A DNA stretch of 64,000 nt from Manduca sexta (taxonomy: Eukaryota > Arthropoda > Insecta > Lepidoptera > Sphingidae), in contig NC_051117.1 of the NCBI RefSeq assembly GCF_014839805.1, forward strand, positions 3,410,001 to 3,474,000. The letters are read 5' to 3'. The translations under genes were made by a program, and so were the position numbers. The notes below the pieces were generated by a model. It saw only the letters and a program-made list of their open reading frames with translations. It had not been told where the DNA came from and did no database searches. This document shows positions 12,726 to 22,644 of the stretch, one piece after another; the stretch's first letter is position 1; each line of letters starts with the position of its first letter.

Positions 12726-14334
12726 CACCTCAAAAGTGATACCTGAATTAATAAACGCCAATATCACGTGTATTGTATCGATTACAGTTTATATAAATAA
12801 AATCTGTTAGAGGATATTGTACTTACAGATTTAATTTTAAAAAGGTCTTAATAAGGACCTAACTTTAAACACGTTTGTATTATTGAATTTTTTTATTCTA
12901 ATGAAATAATAAATAAATAAAAAAAATAATATAATAAAAACGATACTTATTTAAGTTACAGACCATAACTTATTAAATTGCGACTTACATTATAGTTTTT
13001 TTTTATATACTATCAGCATTCAGCTTACGACTGAATCTAAAAAGTAACATTGTTGAAGTCCCCTCAGTCAGTTTCAGATAAAAAATGATGTACATTTTAG
13101 GTTTTGATTGACCACGCATTTATTAATCTTTCGAAAAGGCCTCAAACAAATTGATTATCTTTTTCGATATAGAATTGCATATTTGAATGGAATGTATCTA
13201 TATATTTCCAGAATCTGAAATGGAATGTAAAATATTCTCGACAAATTAACTTGATCAAAAATATCACACATTTTGTCCTTACAAATCAATTTAGTTACAA
13301 AAAATGACTATTTATGAATGAGGATATGTTTTGACTAAATATAACAAACAAACTATACAAGATTCACGTGGCGCGCGAGCGGTGAAACAAAAACTTGTAA
13401 CATATTATCCGTAAATTATCCGAAACTTTTGTAACGGATACGGTTACGGTTACAGATATATTTTTATTTCGGATATCCGATAGTTTCGGTTACGGTTACG
13501 GAGCTCCATAACATCCCTGATTACGATCTTACAGAGTGTCTTTAGAATGTCCAGAAAGGAATGTCATTCAGTACAACTCCACTAAAAATCCAATTTTTTT
13601 AATATTATTATACACCTGGTTAATCTAAATAAACAGAGGTAAACTTACTGTCATAACCAGTTTGTAAGTTATGTAGATTATAGTTAACAAACCCACAATG
13701 TGGGAAAAATCTTGCAAAAGCTAAAGAAAACAGTTTAACAATAATAATAATGTAAACATGTTTACTCAACTTCTACCTTATATTTTAGGTTTCAAGGCTG
13801 GAATGAGTTTGTGCTGCCTGTTAGAGATCACCTAATAGAAAGTTTCACAGACAACAACAACATGACAAGACCCCACCAGCGCTGCAAAAAGTCATTCACT
13901 CACTTCAGTATCATTTTGTAGCCCTTGACTTAAATTTAACTGCGAAAAAGTCATGTTGAAAGAAACAGTTTACAATAAGTTACTCTAACCATAGGTCAAA
14001 GATAAAAAAGTAAAATTTTCAAACAAAATAAATAATAAAATAGACATTTTATTTTTACACATCCTTTTGCCACTACTACTACTATACTAGAATTCGTCGG
14101 AGCGGCTACATCGCACACGGTCATTGATAATATTATGCTGACGCACACAAACAAGTGATGCACACTGGGAGCGCAAGGGTAGTTCGTCGCACCGCGCGCG
14201 CCGCGTTGCAACCGAACAGCTGATGTCGTCGTTTTAACTACCTAGGGTTTTGTGTCGTGCCACATCACTCAATCAACAATTAGACCAGCAGCGACGACGC
14301 TACGCCGACCTTACAAAAATACACATACCTAAAC
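12726..14334. other. AT-rich DNA, nothing gene-like
   Basis: Homopolymer-rich sequence. A small patch at about 13430-13510 repeats the word CGGTTACGGTTAC and looks like a decayed mobile element piece. A short GC-rich islet lies at about 14150-14215. Confidence 0.4.
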
Positions 14335-14490
14335 ATAATCATCATCATCAGCCACATAAAAACCACTGTTGAACATAGGCCTCCCCTAAAGATTTCCAGA
14401 CGGACCTGTCGAAAGCTGCCTGCATCCAACGTGTTCCCTCGACGTTTATCAAGTCGTCTGTACACCTTGCAGGTGGACGTCCAACCCCAA
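14335..14490 (-). mobile_element. LINE (RTE-like) 3'-terminal fragment
   Basis: On the minus strand this reads as the end of a LINE polymerase frame (RRLDKRRGNTLDAG followed by FMWLMMMIM) running into an ATGATGATG-type 3' tail ('atcatcatcatcagccacat' on the plus strand). RTE-clade elements of Lepidoptera commonly end this way, which is family knowledge from memory. Only the last ~150 bp are present, so the copy is 5'-truncated and dead. Confidence 0.55.
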
Positions 14491-16537
14491 CATAAACATC
14501 ACGCACTAATCATCACATTTCATTAGAACAATATTTTCTATGCTCAAACTATCGTCATAAGCAACAAACGACACTAACCAACAACCACAATTGCATAAGT
14601 TAGGTACACATAACACATGATTTCTGTAATTTTAAAGTGGTTTCATTCTTATAAATCAAAACACACACATTCTTATGTAGGTAGTTATATCCATTTTAGT
14701 AGATGAGTAGGTATAATAAATACGTTTAATGGTATGTAGTTAAATTAATAACACTCATAACAATAAAATATCATTCTGCAAGTCTGGCAATTCATACGAA
14801 CAATTAATTACGAAGTATTAAGAAAAACAATAAATCTTAATAATAATTAGGTAATGTGATAGTTTGAGGTAATAATTTCGAGCGACGCAATGCGTCACGG
14901 CGCGGCGTGTCTTAATAGGTATACCTACTCAAATTGGTAAATGCGTTTACCAATACCTAATGATGATTTGAGGATTGCTTGTTCCTTTAAAAGTTGTTTC
15001 ATACTTCAAAGTATTTTAATACAGTTAATTTGTGACTATCTCGCGGCCACAGTTGTATTATACTAAGAATTTTTTGCTAAGGTCTCAGGATGGAATCCCG
15101 GGTCGGACAAAATTATATTGGATTTTTCCATTCAGTACCTATCGCAAAATTCATAAATCCACATTAAAATCGTAATGACACCATGCGATAGAAACATAAA
15201 CAATCTATTGTGATTAATTCAGTTTACGCGTCAACGATGCAACTACGCGATCGTAAAACATTCGAAATGACAAAAAAAATATCTAAAAATAAACTCTATT
15301 TTATACGTGTTAAGATCGTATTATGGGGCTGATTTAAATTTCTTTGTACCTGACCGACCAAAACGCGACACAAGAACTGCTAAACTAGTCGCCGCGCTGT
15401 GCTAAATTGGACCTTATTTTTTTTTTATTCTTAGGTCGAGTTAAGCGACTTCCTCAAAGTACCGGCAAGGGTCTGAAGTAGTGTTGCCTGATGTCCCGAT
15501 TTGCGCGGGACGTTCCGATTTTCAGAGTTCTGGGGGCGTCTCCCGTTTTACGCCAATAAAATTATTAAAAACCATTAAGTATTATGAAAAAATAAAAAAA
15601 AAAAATAAAGTACGCATACATCAATATGTTGAGTGCGACAATGCAATCAAAATAGCACGTATCATCTCACTAGCGCTGAAGGTACAGTTTTGTTTTGTTC
15701 TCTTGCTTAGAGATGCGACTGCCCGGCAATCTGTGCTTCGATGTTAAAACAGAAATCCAAATTAAAACGCAACTTATATAGCATGACTTACAGTGTTTTT
15801 TTTGTAAAACGCAATAAACAAAACTTAAATTTTAAAAATTTACTTGCTTTTTTATGTCCCAATCTACAACACTAAATCTCGATTTGTTTTACCTTCTTGA
15901 TTTTAAACAAATTGACCCTGGCAACACTATTCTGGAGGTACACGATATTTGATGAGCCAGAGTTTTACAACTAACACGTGTCCTCGCAGTGTTACCAAAC
16001 TTCTTTTTTTTTTATTATCTTATTGTGCAATATCTTGTTTATTTTATACTCTGTATACCTATTGAAAATGAATGATTAAATCCAAAATCTCTATTATACT
16101 TTATTACTTAAAATAATGTTTAAAAATACAAAAATATTGCTGTGTATTATTTTAAGTAGGTAGACTTTTCATTAATCTTTTCATCATAAATTATTACTTA
16201 TTTTATTTTGTAATACAATTGTATGTTAAATCTGTTAGAACATCATGTAATAAAAAAAAACCTAATATCAGATTTATTTTTTTGAAATGCTGTGTCGTTT
16301 TAGCAAGCTTATTGGTAAAAAAAAAAAAAAGTTCATACTGACAGAACTGCGTGTTTAGGCGAGAAAGAGTACGACTATTGTAATGAATAAGTGTGATCAT
16401 CATGTCGCTTGCGCACGCTATTCCGACTCGGTAAAGACTACGACACATTGCCATAGTGAACCTATCTAGCAAAAACAAATGGTACTGAAAGCATAATATG
16501 ACGATTGGAAATGTCTACGTAGTCTTCTTTTAGATAT
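14491..16537. other. AT-rich DNA, possible decayed transposon
   Basis: No gene recognised. A segment from about 15480 to 15930 is bounded by AGTGTTGCCTG and its inverse CAGGGTCAA/GGCAACACT-like ends, which could be the 10-bp ends of a decayed DNA transposon. The open frame at 15481-15747 inside it has no clear family signature. Confidence 0.3.
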
Positions 16538-17012
16538 TGTTACGTGCTAGGGTTCCCAATAGACAATGAAAATACCGATTAGACCTTAAAATAACACCAC
16601 ACTTTATTTTCTACAAAAGTCTTGTATAAAATCACTAACACAAACACAACAGCACGTGAATTAACACTGTAACACTAAATCACTTAATCACGAACACCGC
16701 GCCACACAATTCACTGTATTCGCTTCGATATCACTCGCAGTTATCGCTCTCGATCGCGTTGTAAACAACACTGACTCGCACGCGGCCGCGCGCGCTCCTT
16801 TTATACCCGGCCGCACGTACTATCGATCGATCGATATCTGTGGAACATTCTCGAAAGATCCAGAATGGTCGAGAACTCTCTAGTATAATTGGGGTCCGTT
16901 ATCGTGTTTCCACGACATTCCGGAAACATCGAGACCCTTCGAGAACGTTCCATCACCGAACCTTCTCCATTCGGGTAGGCGCTATTATCGGCGAGTGTCA
17001 CTGAGCGTAACA
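16538..17012 (-). mobile_element. Solo LTR (gypsy-like target size), reverse orientation
   Basis: A 475-bp unit starts TGTTACG and ends CGTAACA, and is flanked by a 4-bp duplication ATAT (16534-16537 and 17013-17016). Both are typical of an LTR. On the minus strand it has a TATA box (GTATAAAAGG, plus 16797-16805) and, further downstream, an AATAAAG poly(A) signal (plus strand near 16600), so it is a complete U3-R-U5 promoter/terminator unit in that orientation. There is no internal sequence, so it is probably the product of LTR-LTR recombination. The 4-bp duplication suggests Ty3/gypsy, but the family is not identified. Confidence 0.75.
16797..16950 (-). promoter_or_regulatory. Heat-shock-like promoter inside the solo LTR
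   Basis: On the minus strand the TATA box is preceded upstream by two perfect three-unit heat-shock elements of alternating nGAAn/nTTCn blocks: GAACATTCTCGAA (16843-16855) and TTCGAGAACGTTC (16938-16950). Between them are a one-mismatch element (GAAtgGTCgaGAA, 16863-16875) and a two-unit TTCcgGAA (16918-16925). Heat-shock factor trimers bind arrays of this type. The spacing, with the nearest element about 40 bp above TATA, resembles insect hsp promoters. Heat-induced activity is inferred, not shown. Confidence 0.7.
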
Positions 17013-17294
17013 ATATTATGACAAACCGAAATATTAATGTTGTAATTAAAATAAATGCCGGAATATCATGTAGAATATAAAAAAAAAATAAAAAAAAGTA
17101 TACGATACCAATAGATTTAAATCTTGTAACTTTAGTAATAATGTAGGTAACTTTTTTTGGTAAGAAATCTAATTTATTAACGACAATAACGTTCATAATT
17201 GACGAAATAATCAATACTTTTCTTTGCAGGCAGATGGTATTTATTTATTGGATGTCGTTTTATTACCACGTATCGTTTTGGGGGGTTGGAACCG
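17013..17294. other. AT-rich spacer between solo LTR and copia element
   Basis: No feature recognised apart from A/T runs. This is the left flank of the copia insertion, ending in 'ggggggttggaaccg' just before the poly(T) tract. Confidence 0.5.
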
Positions 17295-17319
17295 TTTTTT
17301 TTTTTTTTTTTTTTTTTTT
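17295..17319 (-). other. Poly(A) tail at the 3' end of the copia element
   Basis: On the element strand the 3' LTR ends ...CTCTGTTC and continues as a pure A run. An AATATA variant poly(A) signal lies 11 bases upstream of the junction. The intact 5' LTR continues instead with ATCCTGGAATTCC for another ~38 bases, so the A run replaces U5. This looks like the end of a polyadenylated transcript. Confidence 0.8.
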
Positions 17320-17467
17320 TGAACAGAGATATATATTTACACAGTGTTACAAGGGCCATGGGCACAGACAGAGAGCGAGCGGGGGGAAAACTAGTGACGT
17401 TCTATTTTATGAAAACGTCATTAGTGACGTGCTCGTTTTATATTGCGTTTACAATAATCGTCTAACA
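17320..17467 (-). repeat. copia 3' LTR, lacking U5
   Basis: 148 bp identical to the 5' LTR apart from a one-base A-run difference. It starts TGTTAGACG and stops at the presumed cleavage site. About 38 bp of U5, including the terminal CA, are missing. Confidence 0.88.
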
Positions 17468-17578
17468 CTGGCCCTTAAACCAATAATAAAAACATGTTAT
17501 ACATTTTGCGAAATACACAAACATGAAACATTACTTGCACAATGCAGTACAATGAACATTTTAAGTTTACAATTAACA

Positions 17579-18790
17579 TTATACCATTAATTGGTTCAGA
17601 AATTTATTATGCAATTCTTTTGACAATGGCTTAGTGAGTAAATCTGCCAACATATCATTTGTACATAAATATTTAACATCAATAGTACCATTACAAACAT
17701 GTTCCCTTATAAAGTGATGACGAATATCAATGTGTTTAGTTCTGGCATGAAAAATAGTATTTTTACATAATTTCTGAGCTGACTGATTGTCATTAAAGAT
17801 TGTAACTTTACACAATACACCCAATACTTCATGCAGAAAATTACGAAGGAATATAGCCTCCTTACAACTGTCAGAGAGAGCCATATACTCAGCCTCTGCG
17901 CTTGACAAGGCTACCGTTCTCTGCTTCCTGCTTTCCCAGGAAACATTACATGTACCAATCTGAAAGACATAACCAGTATAGGATTTTCTATCCTTTTGAT
18001 CCCTTCCCCAGTCAGCATCTGCATATCCTGTAATTGATAAATTACCATTATGAAAATTTAAACATAAATCTTTTGTGCCTTTGAGATAGCGAAGTACTCT
18101 CTTAGCTGACTTCCAATGTGTTTCATCATAGGAATCATTAAACTGGCTTAGATAGCTAACAGAATGTGTAATGTCTGGTCGTGAAACCACTGCAATGTAC
18201 ATCAGTGATCCTACTAAACTCCTATAGTCAAACTTTACATTGTTACAGTTGTTTGATCTTTCAAGCTTTTCCCCAGATTCCATAGGGGTTGAAGCAGGCT
18301 TGCAATCTTCCATTTGAAACCTTTTTAAAACTTTTTCAATATAATTTGTCTGGTCTAAAGTAATTTTGTTTTTATATTTACAGATTCTCATTCCAAGAAT
18401 ATTCTGTGGTGGTCCTAAATCTGTTATTTCAAACTCACTTTTGAGTTTATTTTTGATATCAATTATTTCTTTACATGTGTTGGGTGTTGACATCAACAAG
18501 ATGTCGTCAACATACAGGGCTATCAGAATAAGTTGATCATTACTATGCTTATAATAGACACATGGTTCTAATGCAGACCTTTTAAAATTTAATTTGCAAC
18601 ACAAAACTTTATTAATTTTCTCATACCAAGCTTTAGCAGCTTGTTTTAAGCCATATATAGCTTTATTAAGTTTATAAACTTTATTCTCACTTCCTTTTAT
18701 GGTGAAACCTTCTGGTTGTTCCATAAAAACTAATTCCTGAAGGTCGCCATTGAGAAAGGCTGTTTTAACATCTAGATGTTGAATATTCAT
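17579..18790 (-). pseudogene. pol: copia pol, reverse transcriptase and RNase H part
   Basis: The last segment of the copia polyprotein (403 residues from the first Met in this frame) copies element RNA into DNA. Visible motifs are KTAFLNG of the palm domain near residue 9, the catalytic YVDDILLMS at about 113-121, and the RNase H/connection motifs LSSAEAEYMALS, TKHIDIRHHF and ADLLTKPL near the C terminus. The true frame does not begin here: coding continues from the integrase segment at 18811 through a one-base loss at the GGG run 18846-18848. The usual copia single-ORF length is about 1,300-1,400 residues, and the whole frame here would fit that. As written, this part is out of frame. Confidence 0.93.
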
Positions 18791-18810
18791 ATCATATCTA
18801 GCAGCTATAG

Positions 18811-20595
18811 CTAAAAGTGCTCTAATACTCGAATATCTAACAACAGGGAAAATGTCTCATTGTAGTTTATACCAAATTTTTGTGAAAACCCTTTGGCTAC
18901 TAATCTAGCTTTATATTTAAGCTTACCATCTACACCCAATTTCCTTTTAAAAATCCATTTACATTTTACAGGTGTCTGACCACTAACTCGATCGGTCAGA
19001 GTCCAGCACTTATTGACAATGAAAGAGTTATACTCATCTTGCATAGCTTGTTTCCAATCATTTGCTTCTGGACCTTTTAACGCCTGCTGCACTGTCTGTG
19101 GTTCATCGGGGTCATTGGCACAGGACATGTCTTTGACGAGATGAGCCAACATGGAATCGCTATCACTTGCATGTTCAGAGTATGAACTCGAGGTTGACGC
19201 TTCTTCCATGTCTGGAATATAAGACTCGTCCGCAGCATCATTTGAATAATAGCTCTCCCCCTCGGAGTCAGAATCATTTACTGTCACATTATATCTCTGC
19301 TCATGCTGATTTATAGTTGTGTCATCAGAATTAACCTCATCAGAGATATTTTCCTCAGTAGATGATTCTGTAGGAGGTTCTATATCATTGTTCACATTTA
19401 AATTTACTTGTGTAAACAACTTATGATTATCATCATTTGACACAAAATTATTTTCTAAAAATGTCACATCTCTAGCCTTTTTACATATTTTGGGACATTC
19501 AGGGTCTAACAACCTGTACCCCTTTGTGTCTTCACAATAGCCAACAAATATATACTTCTTAGCCTTGGGTTCCAACTTAGTACGATTTTGTACATGTGCA
19601 TAGGCAATACACCCAAAAATACGCAAATGTGAAATTGATACCTTATTATTTGTCCACTTCTCCTCTGGAGTGCACCCCTTGACAGCAATAGTGGGTGAAC
19701 GATTCTTTAGGTAAACAGCTGTGTTCACAGCTTCCGCCCAATATTTCTGCCCAAGACCTGCTTCTTGAAGCATACAGCGTGCCTTCTCCATTATAGTCCT
19801 ATTAGCACGCTCAGCAACTCCATTTTGTTGAGGACAATTTGGTACTGTTGTCTGGTGCTTTATACCACACTCTCTAAGAAGATTCTGAAACTTAAAATTG
19901 CAATATTCAGTCCCGTTATCGCTCCTTATAATTTTTAATTTCTTGTTAGTCTGGTTTTCTACTAGAACTTTCCAAGCTTTAAATGTATCAAAAACTTCAT
20001 ATTTATTTTTCAAAAAATAAACAAAAGTTCTTCTAGAGTAATCATCTATGAAGGTTATAAAATATTTAGCTCCACTGAATGATGTTATAGGCATTGGACC
20101 ACACAAGTCAGTGTGAACCAACTCTAGAACTTCTGTAGCTCTATTGAATGAGTTTTTAGGAAAGGATGTACGACTTTGCTTTCCCTCAATACATGACACA
20201 CATTTATCAAAGTTACTATTATTATAAGATATTCCTGAGACCATACCTTTTGTCAACAATTCCATACTGCGATGATTGAGATGTGCAAGGCGACGATGCC
20301 ATACCTGTTGCGAAGCCTCTACCTTTTCTGTGACAGCAGGCATTGCAGTGCAGCCTGCCTTACTACCAAGTGGCTCACACACAGTCTCTACAACACTAAT
20401 GGGTGCATGGGGTTTTATGGTAAAATTACAATTGAAATTACCTAACTCTAAAGTGTCCAGTCGATAGACACCTTCACACAGAGTTCCTGTAGCTATTACA
20501 ATTTGCTTATCATAAATTTTACAACTGCCAGAACTAAACACAACCTTAAATCCCTTGCTTATCATGGCACTTACAGATAGCAAGTTAGCCGTCAA
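18811..20595 (-). pseudogene. pol: copia pol, integrase part
   Basis: The middle segment of gag-pol (594 residues). An HHCC zinc-binding module (HRRLAHLNH then CVSCIEGK, residues ~100-140) is followed by the DDE catalytic core: D in HTDLCGP, D in SDNGTEY and E in NGVAERANR, the integrase signature that joins cDNA to the chromosome. An acidic, serine-rich linker follows, and then the start of the reverse transcriptase (KARLVAKGFSQKFGINYNE). The frame is lost near 18846, giving an early stop. At its upstream end it is in a different frame from the gag/protease segment because of a one-base loss in the T run 20639-20642. It is therefore a broken middle piece of one long ORF. Confidence 0.92.
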
Positions 20596-20627
20596 GTTAG
20601 GTACATAGTAAACATTACTTATTGTCT

Positions 20628-21527
20628 TTAAATTACCATTTTCATATGCACACTAACACAACCTCTTCCGGCAGTGAATAATTTATCACCATTAGCTACA
20701 CTTACTTCTACTGGCTTTTCATCATCAACAAAATTACTCATAACACTTTTGTCACAACACATATGCCTTGTAGCACCACTGTCTATGTACCACGAACCAG
20801 GCTTGACATTATATGTTGACAGGGCAGTCAGTAAGGCTTTGGATGTGCCCGTATTGGTCTTCATACCCTTTTTGTGTCCGGACTTAGGACAATCCTTAAT
20901 AAAGTGTCCAACCTTCTTACACCTGTAACATTTTGGTTGTTTCTTGACAAATAAGGCAGAAACAAGTTCATTGTTTTCGTTCCTTCTAATATTTTCTTGC
21001 AATAATTTTCCTTTAACGATTTGGCTACATATTTTTAAATTTGAATTTTCGATAGCCATTATTAACGGATCGTAATCACTCGTAAGTCCACTCAACATAA
21101 TTATAGCAATAAAGTCGTCTTCTAAAGGTGAACCTATCTCGCTGAGTTGTTGTGCCATTTCTGTTATTTTATTAATGTAGGCCTCCATGTTTGCACACTC
21201 TTGCAGTTTGATACCGAACAATGTTCTGAGGAGTCCTAGCCTGCGACACAGCCCTCTGTCTTCATATGCTTTCGACAAGCTATTCCATGCCTCACGTGCC
21301 GTCGTAGCTGTACGAATATGCGGAATGACTGACGATTGTACCGACAACGCAATACGCGCCAAAGCCTTTTGTTGCTTCTTTGTGTCAGTACAAGTCTCTT
21401 GTTCGACACATTCCCACAATTCCTCTTGAATCAAAAGCATTCGCATCATGTATTTCCACGAACTATAATTGTCGATGCCTTTTAACTTTTCTATACAAAT
21501 GAAATTTGTACTTGCGTTCGACGCCAT
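20628..21527 (-). pseudogene. gag: copia gag and protease part
   Basis: The N-terminal segment (299 residues) starts at an ATG with an A at -3 and G at +4. It has a copia-type gag domain, then a CCHC zinc knuckle CYRCKKVGHFIKDC (residues 200-213) that packages the RNA, then the start of the aspartic protease with active-site DSG (WYIDSGATRHM, residues 247-256). The frame runs into a stop at 20628 because of a one-base loss in an A run (plus-strand T run 20639-20642). Gag and the protease active site are intact up to that point. The start lies about 100 bases downstream of the primer-binding site, as expected. Confidence 0.92.
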
Positions 21528-21625
21528 TATGTTGATACCACGCCGCCGTATTTACGTAGGAGGTTATGATTTTGCCGGTACCAGCTTTTCGTGCGAAATT
21601 CTTCGATGTACTTATTTAATTTATA

Positions 21626-21641
21626 TCCTGGGCCCATAACC
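21626..21641 (-). other. copia primer-binding site
   Basis: The minus strand reads GGTTATGGGCCCAGGA directly after the LTR end ...ACCATCA. GGTTATGGGCCCAG is the Drosophila copia primer site, complementary to an internal half of initiator tRNA-Met. This fixes the LTR boundary at 21642 and shows half-tRNA priming. Confidence 0.88.
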
Positions 21642-21828
21642 TGATGGTTTATAAATAAAACGAAACAGGAATTCCAGGATGAACAGAGATATATATTTAC
21701 ACAGTGTTACAAGGGCCATGGGCACAGACAGAGAGCGAGCGGGGGGAAAAACTAGTGACGTTCTATTTTATGAAAACGTCATTAGTGACGTGCTCGTTTT
21801 ATATTGCGTTTACAATAATCGTCTAACA
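21642..21828 (-). repeat. copia 5' LTR, full length (187 bp)
   Basis: It begins TGTTAGACG and ends ACCATCA on the element strand, thus TG...CA, and abuts the primer-binding site. It is complete, unlike the 3' copy. LTRs this short are normal for copia elements. Confidence 0.88.
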
Positions 21829-22037
21829 TCTACGTATCTTATTTCGACTTCCACGAATCAATGAACTGCTTGCCCATGTGGGTGAACGTTTTGAGAGTTC
21901 ATTTGTGAGCTGATCTTAACCCTATAGGTTCGGTAATTATATCATTAGCTGTGACGTAGTTTATTTGCTTCAGGTAAATTATTTATTTTATTTTATTTAT
22001 GTCTTAATATATATTTTATTTTCGACGTTTATATATA
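21829..22037. other. Unique spacer
   Basis: About 210 bp between the copia element and the tandem arrays. No feature recognised. Confidence 0.5.
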
Positions 22038-22644
22038 GGGAAGGAAGGAAGGAAGGAAGGAAGGAAGGAAGGAAGGAAGGAAGGAAGGAAGGAAGGAAGG
22101 AAGGAAGGAAGGAAGGAAGGAAGGAAGGAAGGAAGGAAGGAAGGGAGCAAGGAAGGAAGGGAAGGAAGGAAGGAAGGAAGGAAGGAAGGAAGGAAGGAAG
22201 GAAGGAAGGAAGGAAGGAAGGAAGGAAGGAAGGAAGGAAGGAAGGAAGGAAGGAAGGAAGGAAGGAAGGAAGGAAGGAAGGAAGGAAGGAAGGAAGGAAG
22301 GAAGGAAGGAAGGAAGGAAGGAAGGAAGGAAGGAAGGAAGGAAGGAAGGAAGGAAGGAAGGAAGGAAGGAAGGAAGGAAGGAAGGAAGGAAGGAAGGAAG
22401 GAAGGAAGGAAGGAAGGAAGGAAGGAAGGAAGGAAGGAAGGAAGGAAGGAAGGAAGGAAGGAAGGAAGGAAGGAAGGAAGGAAGGAAGGAAGGAAGGAAG
22501 GAAGGAAGGAAGGAAGGAAGGAAGGAAGGAAGGAAGGAAGGAAGGAAGGAAGGAAGGAAGGAAGGAAGGAAGGAAGGAAGGAAGGAAGGAAGGAAGGAAG
22601 GAAGGAAGGAAGGAAGGAAGGAAGGAAGGAAGGAAGGAAGGAAG
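22038..22644 (+). repeat. (GGAA)n microsatellite array
   Basis: About 150 tandem GGAA units, nearly pure. The only clear interruption is around 22141-22165 (GGGAGCAAGGAAGGAAGGGAA). The long open frame across it (Gly-Arg-Lys-Glu repeats) is a by-product of the repeat and not a gene. The minus strand is pyrimidine-only. Confidence 0.98.

Larger units (their letters stand above)
17295..21828 (-). mobile_element. Ty1/copia LTR retrotransposon, almost complete
   Basis: The element reads on the minus strand: 5' LTR (21828-21642), primer-binding site (21641-21626), gag-pol (21527-17579), polypurine-like tract (AAGGGCCAG ending at 17468) and 3' LTR (17467-17320), followed by 26 A residues (plus-strand T, 17295-17320). 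The two LTR copies differ by one A within 148 aligned bases, which indicates a recent insertion. Gag-pol has the copia domain order gag, protease, integrase, reverse transcriptase, RNase H. Two frame breaks make this copy defective as written. No target-site duplication is visible: the left flank is AACCG and the right flank is TCTAC. Confidence 0.93.

Noticed and set aside
15481..15747. Open frame within a possible decayed DNA transposon
   Set aside because: No catalytic motif could be seen, and the supposed 10-bp ends are too short to prove a transposon.
17268..21838. Shared word ACGTATC on both sides of the copia element as a target duplication
   Set aside because: The left copy is over 20 bp away from the element end while the right copy is 3 bp away, so they cannot be a target duplication of one insertion.
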